The translations under genes and the position numbers were made by a program. 64,000 nt of DNA from Hyphomicrobium sulfonivorans (GTDB taxonomy: Bacteria; Pseudomonadota; Alphaproteobacteria; Rhizobiales; Hyphomicrobiaceae): contig NZ_PZPO01000001.1 of NCBI RefSeq assembly GCF_013306565.1, positions 1 to 64,000 on the forward strand, given 5' to 3'. Below, one piece after another: positions 1 through 9,429 of the stretch (position 1 is its first letter; every line of letters starts with the position of its first letter). The notes under the pieces are model-generated. The model ran no database searches, was not told the origin of the DNA, and saw only the letters and a program-made list of their open reading frames with translations.

Positions 1-1881
1 CACCTTCCGCATATGAGCTGACGGCAGTGCCGCGCCGCTCATGCAGCGTATCGAGCATCAGGCGGCCATACAGCAGCGTCATCGCCGGAACGGCGGCGTA
101 GAGCGAGGTTTCTGGACGATAGTCGGGGATATCGTCGCCACTACCGCCGCCGCCACCGCATTCCGCAACGTTAGGATCGAGTTCGCAATCGAGATCAGAG
201 CGCAGATACCAGTTCTGCGGGTTGGCACCGTTCTCGCCGCCTTTATAGAGCGAGTATTCATACGGGCCTGCAATGACCGGCGCTGCGAGTCCAAACAGCC
301 CCGGCATCGTTGTGCCGCCGTTGACGGTATCGATCACGAGGATGCCGTCATCTGTGGTAGGTGCACCGGCGCCGCCGACGTTGTTGACGGATAGAAAGCC
401 GATCCAATGCCCGCGCCACCATCGATGATCATCCGGTCAGACGGCGAACCGTCGCTGCCAAGATGCGTGTTGATGCCGACCGTGCCGCGGAGACCGAAGT
501 AGTTCGTCACCGTCAAAGTCTTGTAGGGGCCTGCTGCAGATGGGGGCGGGGTAAACTGCGCAACACTGCCGATCTGAGTTGCCAGATGAGTTAGACTGGA
601 ATTGCCCGTGATGTTCCACACCGACGAGCCCACCAGATTGAGTTCGGCAGTGCCGCCACTGGCCGTCGTCGCCACACCCGTGACCGTCGAATTCGTCGCA
701 TCTATGTTCAGGACGCCGGTGGGACCAACGTTCAATAGCTCAGTTCCGCTGGTAATGGTCGAGTTATTGACGGTCGCGTTGAGTGCACCGGGAGTGACGC
801 TCAACGCGGGCCCACTGGCAGTCTGCAACGTGCTGTTGGTCATGCTGAACTCGGTGAGAATGCTACCGTCGGTCACAATGCCAGCCGAACCAGCCCCTGA
901 TGCTTGGAGGGCGCTGTCGACGACCGCAATAGTTGTGCGCTCACCCAGCCGTGCAATCGCCGAGTTGGCTCCGGTCGTTGTGACGGATGATCCGCTTAAA
1001 ATTTCAATGGTATTCCGATCATATGTATCGATACCGTATGTATTGGCGCCAGTTGTAATGACTTGGCTTTCGTTCGCCAGCGTGACTTGCCCCGAGAACT
1101 GTGAATACACACCAGTTCCGGCCGCGGTTCTGATTGTGCTGGCATCGACGTTGATCTGCCCGCCAAATGTGGTGACACCGAATCCAACACCCGTAGTGAT
1201 GATTTGCGTTCCGTTTGTGAGATTCACGATCCCGTCGGCGCTAACGCCATATGCACCAGGTCCGCTGACATTCACCACGACCGCATTGGCGTTGATCTGC
1301 CCGTCCCCGCCCAGTCCGATATTACCGCTGCCGTTTTCGATCGTGATTGCTCCGTTACTCAGTTCGATGATCGAATTGCCTGCAGCCCTAGCGCCGTCGC
1401 TTCTGGTGTTGGTCACAGAACATCCGTCGGCGGATATATATGCTGAATTCGTAGCCGGGAATCCATAGCCACTACTAAAAGGCGCACCGTTAACGGCCGT
1501 GATGCCTATTCCGTTGCGCAATTCAATACGTGAGCCCGTTCCCGTTGCGACGACAGCTGACCCATCGTCATGTGAAGCGCTGATCGTGGAGCCGGCCTGA
1601 TCAATGGTGATGCTACCACCGGATGCCGCATAGGCGCCGTATGCATAGGCGCCACTTGTTGTTGCTGTGACCGGTCCTGTGGTTACGATCGTGCCGCCGT
1701 CGTGCGCCCACATCGTGCTGTTCGCGAATCGATCCCCGGTCGTTCTCAAGATGCCGCTGGCGGTCAGATTCTGCCCTGCTCCAGCTTCGACTTGCTGCGC
1801 CTGAACACCTCATGTCTGCATCACAGCAATCATCGCGATGATTGAAAACGCGCAGCGATGCGCATGGCATGACAACGTCAT
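1..1881 (-). pseudogene. Autotransporter adhesin gene, disrupted, 3' end beyond window
   Basis: The minus strand encodes a signal peptide (start codon at 1879-1881, preceded by a GAGAGGGAC ribosome site), then a long Gly/Thr/Ser/Asn-rich passenger with short imperfect beta-helix repeats, then the conserved junction before an autotransporter barrel (NPQNWYLRS and PDYRPETSLYAAVP motifs, followed by a MLDTLHERRG-type segment at the window edge). Two lesions are visible. An in-frame TGA at 1810-1812 lies at the end of the signal peptide, just before the likely Ala-X-Ala-like cleavage region. Near 396-405 the frame shifts: the passenger reads on as far as DGGAG, and the matching continuation (IGFLSVNNVGGAGAP) is in another frame. 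The family is a type V secreted surface protein. Whether the gene is dead, or the lesions are sequencing errors, cannot be decided here. Confidence 0.8.
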
Positions 1882-2270
1882 GACCGTCCCTCTCGAAAAA
1901 CTGGTTGCGGCGATGCCGCTGAAAATTTGAAGCGTAGCGCAGCGAATCGCGGCAACGCAGGCCTGACGCGCTAGCTGGGCACGGTATGAAGATGACTCGA
2001 AAAGCGAACGTCATCGCGCGACATGGAGCGAGCTCCAACTGATCTGAACACAGACCAGCATCGGTGATTCGCATCGCGCAGCCATTGCTGCTCGCGGGGA
2101 CGGGCCTAGATGTGCTCATTACCGTCGCAGATTAAGCGCGGCACACTGACGGATGAACATCATATCGCTAAACAACGTCGTCTAAATGATTAGGTCTGCA
2201 CGCACTGCTGCGAGCGGCTACTCGATGGCGGGTTTCCTGATGAATGGCGCCAGCACATGCTCTGACCATT
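1882..2270. other. Intergenic region without a recognisable gene
   Basis: About 390 bases between the autotransporter start and the 3' end of the response regulator gene. It must hold the autotransporter promoter. I see no convincing ORF, RNA or repeat in it. Confidence 0.5.
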
Positions 2271-2954
2271 TCAAGAACGCTTGTCCCACTGACCAATCAG
2301 ATAACCCAGTCCGCGCACGGTTTTTATTGAAACGTCAGCACCCGCATCGGCGAGCGTTTTACGCAACCGATGGACGTAAACCTCAACGGCGTTTGAGCCG
2401 ACAGCTCCGGCGAGTGCATAGATCTCGTCTTCAATGAGCTGCTTGGATACCACGCTGCCGGCACGCCGCAACAACAGCTCCAGCACAACGCTTTCGCGCC
2501 CGGCAATGCCTCTATTTTCGCCGGCTACGGCCAGCTCGCGCGTCTCGGCGTTGTATTCTACATTTCCCAGCTTGAGCGCACGCCGATGCAGCTCTCCCGG
2601 ACGCCGCAACAGTGCTTCAAGACGTGCGACGAGTTCATGGAATGCAAATGGTTTGGTCAGGTAATCATCAGCGCCGCTCTTGAAACCTTTGACCTTGTCC
2701 TCAACGCCGCTTCGAGCTGTCAGCACCAGTACGGGAAGCGCGTTGTGCGACATCCGCAGCGCCTTCAGCAGATCTACGCCATTGCCATCGGGCAATCCGA
2801 GATCAAGTATCAACGCCGCATAGTCGACGGTTTCAAGCGCCAGCTCTGTCTCAGCAATCGACCCGAGAATGTCAGCCTCATACCCCGCTTGCCGCAAGCC
2901 GGAGGCGAGGAGACCCGCCAGTTCGCTGTTGTCCTCAACCACCAGAACGCGCAT
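2271..2954 (-). CDS. OmpR/QseB-type response regulator
   Basis: A 227-residue DNA-binding response regulator. The receiver domain (about 1-112) has the acidic pair E7/D8, the phospho-acceptor D51 in LILDLGLPD, T79 and K101. A winged-helix output domain follows (about 125-220, with EVYVHRLRK and KTVRGLGYL motifs). I chose the ATG in front of RVLVVEDN because the upstream extension has no family counterpart. It lies 144 bases downstream of the efflux operon on the same strand and has no kinase beside it. It is very similar to the regulator at 8758-9429, so both may respond to the kinase at 9429. Likely role: control of metal or envelope-stress genes, inferred from position. Confidence 0.9.
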   Translation of the reverse strand: MRVLVVEDNSELAGLLASGLRQAGYEADILGSIAETELALETVDYAALILDLGLPDGNGVDLLKALRMSHNALPVLVLTARSGVEDKVKGFKSGADDYLTKPFAFHELVARLEALLRRPGELHRRALKLGNVEYNAETRELAVAGENRGIAGRESVVLELLLRRAGSVVSKQLIEDEIYALAGAVGSNAVEVYVHRLRKTLADAGADVSIKTVRGLGYLIGQWDKRS

Positions 2955-3098
2955 TACGGATGCCTTTCGCGACATAGCATCGAAACCAGCACAGCGAGCC
3001 AGGTGCCGCCGGTTCGGCGCGCACCTTGCAGACAAGAGGCCGATGCGCGTCGTTTCTATTGCATCTTGTCTTGATCACAGCTTACCTGACGCACCACG

Positions 3099-4343
3099 TC
3101 ACGGCTCCGTCAAAAGCGCTGCAATGTCGCCCCGCGCAGCTTGAAACCGCAACTGCGCCTCCATAAGGCTACCCGTCAGCTCAACGCCGCTTACCGTGCT
3201 TTCCACCCGGGTGCGGGTGGCATCCAGCAAATCGGCGATGGTGCCGCCTGAGAGCTTGTAAGCATCCTCCGACATGCGCTTCAGCTTGGCCAGACGCGGA
3301 TTCACATTCGCGCGGAAGTTTTCAAAAGCTGCACCTCGTTCGCGGACCTGCGAAGCATACTTGACCAGATCCGCATGCACCTCGGCGTTGGCAACGCGCA
3401 GCTTCAGATACGCCGTGCGCACTTCGGCTTCTGCCTTTTCAACCGCTCCTTCGCGGCGATCAAAAATTGGTATTTCAAGCGAAACACCGATATTCGTGGT
3501 GGAACCATAGGGGCTTTCAGTCCAGAACCGCCCGGTGTTCACAGACACCTCCGGAAACCGTTCCCGGCGCGCTGTCTCCAGCGAAGCCTGCGCATGACTA
3601 ACGTCGCGGCGGGCGGCCGTTACGGTCGGATGCTCGACGATATAATCGTCATATCCACTCAACGCGCTGAGGCGCCAGGGGCGCAACTTTCCCGCTCCGC
3701 GCGGTCTCCAGTTCTCGACGCCGAATATCGCCGCAAGCCGAGCCCGCTTACCCGCAAGGTCTGCCTTCGCCTCGCCCACGTCAGAAAGCCAGATTGCGCC
3801 CTCCACCTCTATGCGCTCAAGATCGTAATCACTCGCCATGCCAGACGATCGACGGCCTTCGACAAGCTTGCGCAGGCGCACGATTTCTTTTTGGCGTTCC
3901 TCAAGCAGTCGCAGCTTTTCCTGCGCAACAAGCAGCTCGATGTAAGCGGCGCCCGCCTCTACAGCCCGCTCGGTCGCTGCCGCTTTGACACGGGCCTCTG
4001 TGGCGCGGAGCCCCTGCTCGGCAGCTTCAATGCGCGCGCGGCGCTGACCGCCGATCAGCAACGGAAACTCCACACCCACCTCATGCGCTTTGTGGCCTTC
4101 GAAGTTGGTCAGTGGCCCCGTCTGATACGCGCCACCGTACGTTACCGTCGGATTAGGCCACGCGCCCGCTGAAGTACGGTCCGCCCGCGCGACGGCAACA
4201 TCCTGCCAGTCAAGCTCCGTGCGCGGATTGGACTGAAACGCGAAGTCGATCACGTCATCGAAAATGATCTTTTCTGGCAGCGATTGCGTCAGGGCCGGAG
4301 CTGCGAATGCCAGCAGTGCGGCCATGATGGAAAGCAGCCTCAT
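3099..4343 (-). CDS. TolC/CzcC-type outer-membrane efflux channel
   Basis: A 414-residue outer membrane factor of a tripartite exporter. It begins with a clear signal peptide (MRLLSIMAALLAFAAPALTQ) followed by two long alpha-helical, Ala/Glu/Arg-rich repeats typical of the OEP family (roughly 25-220 and 225-410). The ATG at 4343 overlaps the stop codon of the RND pump gene by four bases, which supports translational coupling and rules out the longer upstream frame, which is only the antisense-free read-through of the pump gene in another frame. With the pump and the fusion protein it should form a channel across both membranes. Confidence 0.92.
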   Translation of the reverse strand: MRLLSIMAALLAFAAPALTQSLPEKIIFDDVIDFAFQSNPRTELDWQDVAVARADRTSAGAWPNPTVTYGGAYQTGPLTNFEGHKAHEVGVEFPLLIGGQRRARIEAAEQGLRATEARVKAAATERAVEAGAAYIELLVAQEKLRLLEERQKEIVRLRKLVEGRRSSGMASDYDLERIEVEGAIWLSDVGEAKADLAGKRARLAAIFGVENWRPRGAGKLRPWRLSALSGYDDYIVEHPTVTAARRDVSHAQASLETARRERFPEVSVNTGRFWTESPYGSTTNIGVSLEIPIFDRREGAVEKAEAEVRTAYLKLRVANAEVHADLVKYASQVRERGAAFENFRANVNPRLAKLKRMSEDAYKLSGGTIADLLDATRTRVESTVSGVELTGSLMEAQLRFQAARGDIAALLTEP

Positions 4344-7300
4344 GCCGGCACCTCCGAGCTTTTTCTGATTTTTTCCCGCGCCACCAAACTGTAAAGGACC
4401 GGCAGCACGAACAGCGACACAGGAAGCGTCGTCAACATTCCGCCCACGATAACAAGTGCAAATGGGCGCTGCGTCTCGCTGCCAACGCCGGTGGAAACCG
4501 CCATCGGCAGCAGACCCAGCAGAGCCAGCACCGATGCCATCAACACCTGGCGCATACGGTCGACCGCGCCATTCAGAACAGCGCTGCGTGTGTCGTGACC
4601 TTCCTCTCGCAGCGCCTCTATCGCCGACAGCACGAGCACGCCCATCAGCGAAACCTGGCCCAGCAGCGCGATGAACCCAACCGCAGCGCTGACCGACAGG
4701 TTCACCCCTGTAAGCAGCAACAGGAACACACCGCCCGTCATCGCAAACGGCATCATCACAATGACAACTGTTGCACACAGCCAGCTGCGCATGGCCGCGT
4801 ACAGCAGACCAAACACCAGCAGCAGCGCGATGGGCACGACCGTCTTCAACCGCTCGGTCGCGCGCGTCTGGTTTTCAAACTCACCACCCCATACGAAGTA
4901 ATGTCCGCTCGGCGCCGTGACGTTTGTCGCGACCTTTGCCATCGCATCCTTGACCACCGAGCCCATGTCGCGGCCTTCGACGTTGAACTTCAGCGCCAGA
5001 AAGCGAACGTTGCCCTCGCGAACGATGGAGGCCGCACCGTTGGCGACCGTAATGTCAGCAAGTTCGCGCAACGGCACGCGCCCGCCCTGCGGTGTTGTAA
5101 TGGCGAGGCCAGAAATCTTCTCTACGTCGCTGCGGTTTGAGTTCGGGAAAATCAACCGTACCGGCACCGGCCGCTCCCCCTCCCAAAGTTGCGTCGCGAC
5201 GCGGCCGGCAAGCGCTGTCTCGATGGTTCGAGTTGCATCTTCCATTGCCACACCGGCGCGCGCCAGCGCTTGCCGATCCAGCGTTATCTGCAGTTGCGGA
5301 ATGAATGCGTCACGATACAGATCAAGCTCGGTGACCCCGGGCACATCCTCGATCGCCGCCCGTGCTTCCAGCAATGTGCTGCGCATTAACTGCAGATTTT
5401 CGCCGAACAGTTTCAGAACCACTTTACCGCGCACACCGGCGACTGCCTCTTCCACGCTGTCCTTGATCGGCTGCGTAAAATTGAAACGCACCCCAAGAAC
5501 CGGCGCCAGAGCAGAGCGCAATTCCGCAATGACCTGCGGCTTCACCATGCCCGAACGCCATTCGGATTCCGGCTTCAAACGCACAACAGATTTCACCATG
5601 TTGACGCTTTCGTTGTCGGTGCCGTCTTCAGGGCGCCCGTGCTCGCTGTGGATGTCGTGAACCTCGGGAACAGCCGTGACGCGCTGATGGATGTCGGCCA
5701 GAATCGACTGGCTTTTGCTCATCGATATGCTGGCGGGCATCTCAATGAAGATGCCGATATCGCCCTCGTCGAGTTCCGGTAGGAATTCCGTGCCCAGCCG
5801 CTGCGCAGCGAGGCCGCCAGCGACAAGCAACGCCAGCGCGAACACGGCAACAACGGCGCGGCTTTTCAGCAGTCCGGCTAAGGCAGCGCGATAGCCGTTG
5901 CGCAGCCGAACCATCCACCCCGGTTCTTGCGGAATGCCAGCCGAAGAACGGAACGCGAAGGCGCATAGCGCTGGCACCAGCGTCAGCGAAAACACCAGCG
6001 CGCCGGTCAATGCGAATGCATATGTTTGTGCCAGCGGCCGAAACAGACGGCCCTCAACCGATTCCAGCGTGAAGATCGGCAGCAATGCAGCGATAATAAT
6101 CAGCATTGCGTAGAATGTTGGCTGCCCGACCTCGACGGCGCTTTTCACGATCAACTGCAGAATGTCGCGCCGCTTCTGTGGCCGATGCTTATGGATCGCA
6201 TGCATGACATTCTCGACCAGCACCACAGCGCCATCGACGAGAATGCCGAAATCAATCGCGCCCATGGATATCAGGTTGGCTGGCATACCCGCCGCGGAAA
6301 GGCCGATAAACGCCACCAGCAGCGACAGCGGGATCACCACCGAAACAATTGCGGCGCCCTTTACGCTGCGCAGAAACAGCCACACCACGCCGGCAATAAG
6401 AAAGAACCCATGCAGCAGGTTGTCATGTACCGTCGACAGTGTGTGATCGACCAGGACGCTGCGGTCGAGCGCAACGTCGACATACATGCCGCGCGGCAGA
6501 ATGCTTGCATTGAGGGCTTCGACCTGTTTGTGGATGCCTTCCAGCACAACCGACGGGTTTTCACCACGGCGCATCAACACCAGGCCTTCGACAACCTCCT
6601 GCTGGTCATTCCACGCCACTGATCCACGGCGCGGCGCGGCCGCCTGCTTGATAATGGCAACATCACCCAGCGTAAGCGCAGTGTTGTCCTTCGCACGCAG
6701 CGGAACGTTCTTCAGATCCTCCGCAGTCTTCAGGTTGCCAAGCCCGCGTATCGTAAGATCCTGATCGCCCTGCTGCAGAAAGCCACCACCGACATTGATG
6801 TTCGCCTTGCTGATCGCATCCTCAAGATCGCTGACGGAAAGACCGGCCGCGTACAGCTTGGCGGGATCGGCTTCAACGTGGATCTCTTTCAGGAATCCAC
6901 CGAACGGCACGACGTCGGCAACGCCGTGTACCTGCCGCAGCACACGCGTCACGGTCCACTCCATCTCCGAACGGAGCTGGTAAAGATCGTGCACGGGGCT
7001 AAGCAATCGGAAGCGATAAATCTTGCCGAGCGGGGTCGCATCCGGCGCCAGTGCCGGCGTGATGCCGTCGGGCAAATCAGCCCCCGACATGCGCTGCGCC
7101 ACAATAATGCGACTGAGAAACGGATCGGCGCCGTCCTCAAAAACCAATGTCACAATCGACAACCCGAACAGGTTCTCACTGCGCATCAACGTCATGCCAG
7201 GCGTGCCGTTGAGGGCCCGCTCCAATGGCACCGTTACCTGCCGCTCGATCTCCTCGGCCGCATAGCCAGGCATCTGGGTGATGACCTGCACCTGCGCGTT

Positions 7301-7429
7301 GGTGACGTCGGGATATGCTTCAATCGACGTGTTGCGATAGGCATGAATGCCGAACAACGCAACGAGTGCCGCCAGGATCACAATCGTAACGCGACCCTTT
7401 ACGCACTGATCAATGATACGTTCAAACAT
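4340..7429 (-). CDS. Heavy-metal efflux RND transporter (CzcA/HME family)
   Basis: A 1029-residue inner membrane proton-driven exporter, normal length for the HME-RND family. The N-terminal membrane helix is at about 14-30, and two blocks of membrane helices (about 340-490 and 870-1015) separate two large periplasmic loops. The fourth-helix signature D393-F-G-I-L-V-D399-G-A matches the DFG-x2-VDGAV pattern of divalent-cation exporters (Zn/Co/Cd/Ni classes) rather than the Cu/Ag pattern. It is the middle gene of the fusion-protein / pump / channel operon, 9 bases after the fusion protein gene. The substrate is inferred to be a divalent metal cation. Confidence 0.93.
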   Translation of the reverse strand: MFERIIDQCVKGRVTIVILAALVALFGIHAYRNTSIEAYPDVTNAQVQVITQMPGYAAEEIERQVTVPLERALNGTPGMTLMRSENLFGLSIVTLVFEDGADPFLSRIIVAQRMSGADLPDGITPALAPDATPLGKIYRFRLLSPVHDLYQLRSEMEWTVTRVLRQVHGVADVVPFGGFLKEIHVEADPAKLYAAGLSVSDLEDAISKANINVGGGFLQQGDQDLTIRGLGNLKTAEDLKNVPLRAKDNTALTLGDVAIIKQAAAPRRGSVAWNDQQEVVEGLVLMRRGENPSVVLEGIHKQVEALNASILPRGMYVDVALDRSVLVDHTLSTVHDNLLHGFFLIAGVVWLFLRSVKGAAIVSVVIPLSLLVAFIGLSAAGMPANLISMGAIDFGILVDGAVVLVENVMHAIHKHRPQKRRDILQLIVKSAVEVGQPTFYAMLIIIAALLPIFTLESVEGRLFRPLAQTYAFALTGALVFSLTLVPALCAFAFRSSAGIPQEPGWMVRLRNGYRAALAGLLKSRAVVAVFALALLVAGGLAAQRLGTEFLPELDEGDIGIFIEMPASISMSKSQSILADIHQRVTAVPEVHDIHSEHGRPEDGTDNESVNMVKSVVRLKPESEWRSGMVKPQVIAELRSALAPVLGVRFNFTQPIKDSVEEAVAGVRGKVVLKLFGENLQLMRSTLLEARAAIEDVPGVTELDLYRDAFIPQLQITLDRQALARAGVAMEDATRTIETALAGRVATQLWEGERPVPVRLIFPNSNRSDVEKISGLAITTPQGGRVPLRELADITVANGAASIVREGNVRFLALKFNVEGRDMGSVVKDAMAKVATNVTAPSGHYFVWGGEFENQTRATERLKTVVPIALLLVFGLLYAAMRSWLCATVVIVMMPFAMTGGVFLLLLTGVNLSVSAAVGFIALLGQVSLMGVLVLSAIEALREEGHDTRSAVLNGAVDRMRQVLMASVLALLGLLPMAVSTGVGSETQRPFALVIVGGMLTTLPVSLFVLPVLYSLVAREKIRKSSEVPA

Positions 7430-7438
7430 GGCAGAACG

Positions 7439-8539
7439 TCAGAGCAGCTGCTCAGAGCTGCTATCAAGCAGCAGAGCGCCTTTGACGACAACCTTTTCGC
7501 CGGAGCGCAGACCATCGGTGACAGCCACGCGACCATTGCGCGAAGCCCCTATGGTTATCGATCTGGGCTGAAGCACACCGCTTTCGTTTTCGACATAAAC
7601 GATGTATCGATCACCGTCCTTGATAAGCACCGCCTCCACCGGAAGCGAAAGGTGCGCAGTTGCGTCGGTTTGCAAACGCACATCCACAAGCATGCCCGGC
7701 GACAAAGGCTTGGTTGTGCCATTAAGACCGATATAAACCGGCACACGACGCTGATCCGCGTCGACCGTGCGCCCGATCCGCTCGACGACCGCGTCGTATG
7801 TGGCGCCGATGGATCGTATTGCGACTTTCGCCGGCTGGCCCACCGTTATGGCCGCCAGCTCGTGCTCTGCCACATCCGCGATGACAAACAGCTTGTCAGG
7901 GTTGCCGATATCAACCAGCGCTTCGCCATCCGGCGAGGCCATAGCGCCGATTCTTGCGCGCACCTCGGTCACCACACCGCTGGTTGGCGCCCGCAGCGTA
8001 AACTGATCGTTCGGGCCATCCCCAAGCTGATCGGCAGCCCTTTGCGCCCGGTCGAGTTCTGCTACCGCCTCACGCGCAGCGATCTCGGCGCCAAACCTTT
8101 CGACCTCAAGCCCTACTCCCCGCTTCAGCATCTCGGTTTGCCGGGCCAGCATATCGTCAGCCGCAGCCGACCGGGCGGCAGCCTGCGCAAGCGCTGCTCG
8201 CGTCGCGGCAACTTCTGCGCCTTTGAGTGTCATCAGCGGTGCATCTTCCGACACCACATCACCGGGACTGACGTGCACAGTGACGACCCGCGCCTGCACG
8301 GGGACACTCACCGAAGCCAGCGCCTGCGGCCGGAACGCAACGCGCGCAGGAATAGAGTCACCCAACTCTCCAGCGCGTGCCGCGACGGATTCGATCGTCA
8401 GCGCGTCACGGGTCTGCAGCACCGGAGGCCGTTCGGAGGTATTGGGCGCAGTTCTGCTATCAGCTTCAGTGCACCCCGCGAGCAAGCCGCACGCGGCGGT
8501 TCCCACCAGTGCAATGGCGCACATCCGCATCAAATTCAT
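7439..8539 (-). CDS. Periplasmic membrane fusion lipoprotein (CzcB/HlyD-like)
   Basis: A 366-residue adaptor subunit of the efflux pump. It has a lipoprotein signal with lipobox LLAGC at about residue 20, a barrel-sandwich half-motif (ALASVSVPVQARVVTVHVSPGDVV), an alpha hairpin around residues 90-150, a second lipoyl half, and a C-terminal beta domain. The ATG at 8539 is preceded by GGAGGGGGG at good spacing, so it is preferred over the GTG farther upstream. First gene of the operon. It is transcribed divergently from the two-component pair at 8758. Confidence 0.92.
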   Translation of the reverse strand: MNLMRMCAIALVGTAACGLLAGCTEADSRTAPNTSERPPVLQTRDALTIESVAARAGELGDSIPARVAFRPQALASVSVPVQARVVTVHVSPGDVVSEDAPLMTLKGAEVAATRAALAQAAARSAAADDMLARQTEMLKRGVGLEVERFGAEIAAREAVAELDRAQRAADQLGDGPNDQFTLRAPTSGVVTEVRARIGAMASPDGEALVDIGNPDKLFVIADVAEHELAAITVGQPAKVAIRSIGATYDAVVERIGRTVDADQRRVPVYIGLNGTTKPLSPGMLVDVRLQTDATAHLSLPVEAVLIKDGDRYIVYVENESGVLQPRSITIGASRNGRVAVTDGLRSGEKVVVKGALLLDSSSEQLL

Positions 8540-8757
8540 CACGTCCCCCCTCCCGACCAACTATCGGCGACGGGCACACGATCAGACGTGGACCTGACAA
8601 AATACTTACAACGCGCAAAACCTCGCGCCAGCAGCGGCCAAAGCGCCACCATGCGCGCCGGGGGCCAAAACCCTTACGCGAAAATTACAGCGGCCTTCGG
8701 TTGTGTTTTGTTTCCCGGCGCGCTTTAACCGGCCCCGATACAGGATATCCAGATGCG
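8540..8757. promoter_or_regulatory. Divergent promoter region, efflux operon / two-component pair
   Basis: 218 bases separate the divergent start codons of the fusion protein and the response regulator, so the promoters of both operons must lie here. I could not assign specific -35/-10 or operator sequences with confidence. Confidence 0.55.
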
Positions 8758-9429
8758 ATGCGGCTACTGATCGTCGAAGATAACGAGCAACTCTCCGAGC
8801 TCATTTCCAGCGGTCTGCGCGCAGCCGGGTTTGCCACCGATTCCGTCACCCGCGCCGACCAGGCACTGGCGGCTGCGACAGCCAACCGTTACGCGGCCAT
8901 CATTCTGGATCTCGGTCTGCCCGATCAAGATGGTTCGAGCGTTCTCGCCACATTGCGGCAGGCCGGCAATCCGACGCCTGTGCTCATCCTTACCGCGCGT
9001 GATGGCGTCGATGACAGGGTGGCGGGGCTGCGCGCAGGCGCTGACGATTACCTGGTCAAGCCGTTCGCATTCGCCGAACTGATCGCGCGCATTGAAGCCT
9101 TACTGCGTCGGCCAGGTAATCTGCTTGGCGCGCAACTCCAGCTTGGCGACCTGACCTTTGATACGCAATCACGACAGGCAATCGTTGACGGTCACCCGGT
9201 GCTTCTCTCCGTGCGGGAGACCACGGTGCTTGAGCTTCTCATGCGGCGCAAGGGCAATGTCGTCTCCAGGAAGGCCGTGGAAGACCATCTCTTTGGTTTG
9301 GGTGAAGTGACTTCAAATGCCGCCGAGGTTTACGTGCACCGATTGCGCAAACAGCTTGCGGCAGCTGGCGCGAGCGTAAAAATCGCAACCATGCGCGGCG
9401 TTGGCTATGTGATGAAGGAAACCGATTAG
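8758..9429 (+). CDS. OmpR/QseB-type response regulator paired with kinase
   Basis: A 223-residue response regulator. The receiver has E7/D8, phospho-acceptor D51 (IILDLGLPD), T79 and K101, at the same residue numbers as the regulator at 2271-2954. A C-terminal winged helix carries EVYVHRLRK and MRGVGYVM. I took the ATG in front of RLLIVEDN. An ATG four bases upstream is out of frame, and the long upstream extension is the complement of the fusion-protein gene. The stop codon overlaps the GTG start of the kinase by one base. Probably it activates the divergent metal-efflux operon. Confidence 0.92.
   Translation: MRLLIVEDNEQLSELISSGLRAAGFATDSVTRADQALAAATANRYAAIILDLGLPDQDGSSVLATLRQAGNPTPVLILTARDGVDDRVAGLRAGADDYLVKPFAFAELIARIEALLRRPGNLLGAQLQLGDLTFDTQSRQAIVDGHPVLLSVRETTVLELLMRRKGNVVSRKAVEDHLFGLGEVTSNAAEVYVHRLRKQLAAAGASVKIATMRGVGYVMKETD

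Noticed and set aside
1810-1812. TGA in autotransporter as a selenocysteine codon
   Set aside because: The position is in a signal peptide, no SECIS-like hairpin follows, and such proteins do not use selenocysteine.
6878-8728. Very long open frame on the plus strand (over 600 codons)
   Set aside because: It is antisense to the RND pump and fusion-protein genes and has Arg/His-rich, non-protein-like composition. High GC keeps antisense frames open.
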